64,000 nt of DNA from Leyella lascolaii (GTDB lineage Bacteria > Bacteroidota > Bacteroidia > Bacteroidales > Bacteroidaceae), in contig NZ_LT556036.1 of NCBI RefSeq assembly GCF_900079775.1, positions 237,270 through 301,269 of the forward strand. The letters run 5' to 3'. Position 1 is the first letter of the stretch. Every line of letters starts with the position of its first letter. Position numbers and translations under genes: made by a program. Below are positions 61,634 through 64,000 of this stretch, piece after piece. The notes under the pieces were generated by a model. That model made no database searches. It was not told the DNA's origin and saw only the letters and a program-made list of their open reading frames with translations.

Positions 61634-62623
61634 TCATTTTATGATGTATCGCCTATTTAGATAATCCATCCATTGATTAAGGTTGGGGATTTTCGTGACG
61701 TTAAGGCATTCTTGCATCATGTGAAACAAATCCTCGTAAGTAAGATGTCTGAATGTTTCCTGCCCTGATGGCGTCAACATGGACTCATATTCTGACCATA
61801 TTCCTGAGAAATGCACATTGCCTTTCGGATAGATAGTCAGGCTCGTAAATTCAGACAATATATCGTCACACAAGCCCAGCACCATTGATGCCCCAAGTAT
61901 ATGGTTACGCCATATCTGGCGATATTGATTGGCTACCACATGGTGTGTCATCCCTTCTGCATCTTCAAACGGCACATCTCCAATATGTTTCTCCTTGAAC
62001 CAGCCACAATCAGTGCTCGGCTTTCTGTAATTGTCTGCTAAATGGATGCCTGCCTCATTGTGGGTTTCATTCCATTCTTTCGTCCCACGCTTTATAGGAT
62101 ATTCCTTTTCGGTATATTTCACCTCAATGCCTATCCCGCCTTTCTGCCCGGACTTGTTGTCGTATTCCACGAAAACATCGAATGAAGTTCCGTCGTGCAA
62201 ACCTCCAGGATTGTATTCAATCAATATCTTGCCTATGCCCGCTATCTTATTCTTGCCCAATATCCTGTTGAATAACATGGCCGCGCCATCCAAGTCATAC
62301 CGCATCGGGTAAAACAAGTTATAAGGAATATGTTCGCTCCGCAATAGGTTCGTGACCATCTGCCCTTTCGATGGGAACTCCATTTGGTTGATGATTTCAG
62401 TGATTTCATGGCGGAAACCGCTGAAGAATATGCGGTAGTCACCGTTTTCATCCACGGCATCTTTCCATGTAAGCGAACTCCTTACATCTATTCTATACTC
62501 CTTGCCGTTACGTTTCATGAAACGAATAGGAAATCTGTCTGCGGGAACATTGATTTCGTGGTCGTTCACTTTGAAATCTATCTGGTGCTGGCGGGCTGCG
62601 TCTTTAAACTCCTGATGTGTCAT
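61634..62623 (-). CDS. PD-(D/E)XK-type nuclease-like protein (PGN_0703-like)
   Basis: From ATG 62623 (MTHQEFKDAARQHQIDFKVN) this is a 329-residue protein with a probable PD-(D/E)XK core: SFDVFVEYDNKSGQKGG followed by GIGIEVKYTEKEYP. That is, an Asp, then E-x-K, with a downstream HLADNYRKPS. It resembles restriction-endonuclease-like proteins of the PGN_0703 type. It is convergent to pcfJ, with its own TATTTTTG promoter box at 62644-62651. Possible defence or competition role. Confidence 0.6.
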   Translation of the reverse strand: MTHQEFKDAARQHQIDFKVNDHEINVPADRFPIRFMKRNGKEYRIDVRSSLTWKDAVDENGDYRIFFSGFRHEITEIINQMEFPSKGQMVTNLLRSEHIPYNLFYPMRYDLDGAAMLFNRILGKNKIAGIGKILIEYNPGGLHDGTSFDVFVEYDNKSGQKGGIGIEVKYTEKEYPIKRGTKEWNETHNEAGIHLADNYRKPSTDCGWFKEKHIGDVPFEDAEGMTHHVVANQYRQIWRNHILGASMVLGLCDDILSEFTSLTIYPKGNVHFSGIWSEYESMLTPSGQETFRHLTYEDLFHMMQECLNVTKIPNLNQWMDYLNRRYIIK

Positions 62624-62643
62624 TGCATAATGAATTATTTCTG

Positions 62644-62651
62644 CAAAAATA
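62644..62651 (-). promoter_or_regulatory. -7 promoter box of the nuclease-like gene
   Basis: Minus-strand TATTTTTG matches TAnnTTTG about 20 bases upstream of the ATG at 62623. It overlaps the longer upstream frame, which supports the internal start. Confidence 0.45.
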
Positions 62652-62817
62652 ATATTTTCTGCTGATATACATACATTTATATTTAACACTTCCTTCCTCT
62701 TATAACCATCTTCGATGCCGGCGGCTTGCCTTATATCATAGGAAAGAAGGATTGTGCCGCAAGCCATGCCGCTGTAAACGGCGGCGAGGCTTCCGCGTCA
62801 TGGGCAAACGTGAACAC

Positions 62818-62861
62818 GCCCTTTCCCTGTCGGCGTACACGTCCGCTGATAGGGAAAGGGC
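62818..62861. repeat. 11-bp perfect inverted repeat
   Basis: GCCCTTTCCCT (62818-62828) and AGGGAAAGGGC (62851-62861) flank 22 bases, followed by a T-rich tract. A second hairpin, GGGCAG/CTGCCC, lies at 63062-63078. The whole stretch 62624-63724 holds no gene that I can support; these could be terminators, a transfer origin or part of untranslated RNA. Confidence 0.45.
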
Positions 62862-63724
62862 AAGTTCCCTTTTTGTTTGCCCGGCAATCCGTCTTTGTCT
62901 TTTGGCAAGCCTTTCCTGTTATATCCCCCTTTTATGGCCATGCCGAACCTTTTTTAATGCCCATATATTCATATTTGATACTTCCCCTACTTTGTTGAGA
63001 AACACGGCAGGGGATTTTTCTGTTTGCCAAAACAAAGTCTTTGTTGGCAGTCTAAACCGTCGGGCAGACAAGCTGCCCTATACCAATTATATATAGGTGC
63101 ATAGTTGCAACCATACCTGCGGTTTCTGCCACTTGTATATCTCCCTGCTTTTATGGACTTGTGCCATTTTCCTTTTATAACAAGCATATCCGGCTCCCCG
63201 ACCCAGAATAATCAGCGGAAGCCAGTCCTTACGCACCTCTGTCCATTGGTCAGACCCACACAAGGAGGGCAGACGGATGCACGTTGTCCTTGGCTGGCAC
63301 ACAGGAACTTCAGCCTTGCTGAAACAACCTCGTATGCCTGTCCACTGCCAACAAGCGTCCTCTTTTGTCTGCCCGGCAGGCGATTGTTTGACCCACCCGA
63401 AGCCGGAATACTGTTATAGTCCAGTTTTATCAACGATTCCCTTTATACAACGCTCCACCTTTTATACCGGTCTGATGCCTCTGTACTTCCTGAGCCAGCT
63501 TCGGGTTATTTCCCTGCAAAACTAACAGGCCGTGTCCAAGCCTTGAAAATCCGGCAAGCCACCACGGGTGGTTGCGGAAATCTTCCTTTCTGTTGCACGG
63601 AAAGCGTATTTCCACCACCGGATTTGCCGGTTGTCCTTTGCCCGTTGACGAGGCAGAAAAATAACCCCGATGCTGGCTTGTAAAGGAGCCGAAGGCAGGG
63701 GAAGAAGTCAAACCCTCAAAAACA

Positions 63725-64000
63725 ATGGCGATGGACAAGAACATAACAGGACAGGCAAACAAAGTAATGGTGTGGCTGATGAAATACTATCCGGTACGCA
63801 TCAAGAATGTGGGCGAGCAGCAAAAGGCTGACCGGCAGACCATTTGGGATTTCAAGGACGGACGGGCATACGAGCAAGTAGCCCAAATGACTGCCAGACA
63901 CCTGCAAGAACTTTTCGGCAGTCGGATTACAAGCATCGTGTTTTCGTGTGTGCCAGCGTCCACGGCAGAGAAGAACGAACTGCGATACAAGCGTTTCTCG
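63725..64000 (+). CDS. Phosphoribosyltransferase-like protein (partial, runs off window)
   Basis: ATG 63725 opens a frame to the window end: MDKNITGQANKVMVWLMKYY, PVRIKNVGEQQKADRQTIWD and ITSIVFSCVPASTAEKNELR then YKRFS. The VPAS...R.KRF arrangement resembles ComF/phosphoribosyltransferase-like proteins that lie near pcfJ in Bacteroides conjugative elements. Only 92 residues are visible, so the call is tentative. Confidence 0.5.
   Translation, partial: MAMDKNITGQANKVMVWLMKYYPVRIKNVGEQQKADRQTIWDFKDGRAYEQVAQMTARHLQELFGSRITSIVFSCVPASTAEKNELRYKRFS

Noticed and set aside
62752..63720. Several ORFs of 60-115 codons on both strands
   Set aside because: They overlap one another, lack start signals and follow hairpins; none has recognisable motifs.

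Overview
The window is Bacteroidales DNA, of the Bacteroides, Parabacteroides or Phocaeicola kind. Three things point there: TAnnTTTG-type promoter boxes, an RteA/RteB pair like that of CTnDOT, and mobilization genes and tyrosine recombinases of the Bacteroides type in which the first catalytic Arg is replaced. I see no housekeeping genes, rRNA or tRNA. It is almost entirely a stack of integrative elements nested in one another.

Layout. (1) 1-170 is the end of an IS982-type transposase. (2) 393-6136 is a TetR-controlled operon with two ABC exporters and two methyltransferases. (3) 6331-11470 is a mobilizable element (IME-1) with relaxase, MobA-like protein, candidate oriT, DnaC-like ATPase, initiator and excisionase-like protein. 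Its own integrase survives only as a C-terminal stub. (4) From 11467 a second element (element I) begins with intA and intB; its intB is cut in two by (5) a 19.4-kb element (element III, 13767-33178). Element III carries a C5-methyltransferase/histidine-kinase-like ATPase/receiver/Vsr operon, a helicase-methyltransferase restriction system, a mobilization module and three recombinase genes. (6) Element I resumes at 33174 with the rest of intB, a RhuM-like gene and two HTH genes. (7) 35072-38533 is a cassette with a Crp-type regulator, nitroreductase, SMR and MFS exporters and a HAD phosphatase. It sits directly before rteA-rteB (38565-42154), where CTnDOT has tetQ. (8) 42676-46184 is a small element (IME-2) whose integrase is again only a C-terminal stub. 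(9) 46181-53735 is element II: intA, intB, RhuM-like, two HTH, candidate oriT, mobC, relaxase, membrane protein and a truncated intC. (10) 53735-64000 holds tandem repeats, a Ser/Thr kinase, umuDC, ssb, pcfK/pcfJ and a nuclease, resembling the accessory end of a conjugative transposon, and runs off the window.

Main inference. Elements I, II and III share one gene order (intA-intB-RhuM-like, then two divergent HTH genes; II and III continue with oriT, mobC, relaxase, membrane protein and intC). Each sits inside the coding sequence of a tyrosine recombinase belonging to another element. Their intA-proximal ends share GGTAAC repeats and lie a fixed 140-141 bp from the junction. That stretch forms an open frame which runs in-frame into the C-terminal half of the disrupted recombinase in all three cases. 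This looks like a family of elements that target the recombinase genes of competing elements.

Several genes carry single-base indels in short homopolymers or single nonsense codons (umuC, a lipoprotein gene, a small gene at 58015, intA and intB of element III, rteA). These may be real decay or sequencing error.
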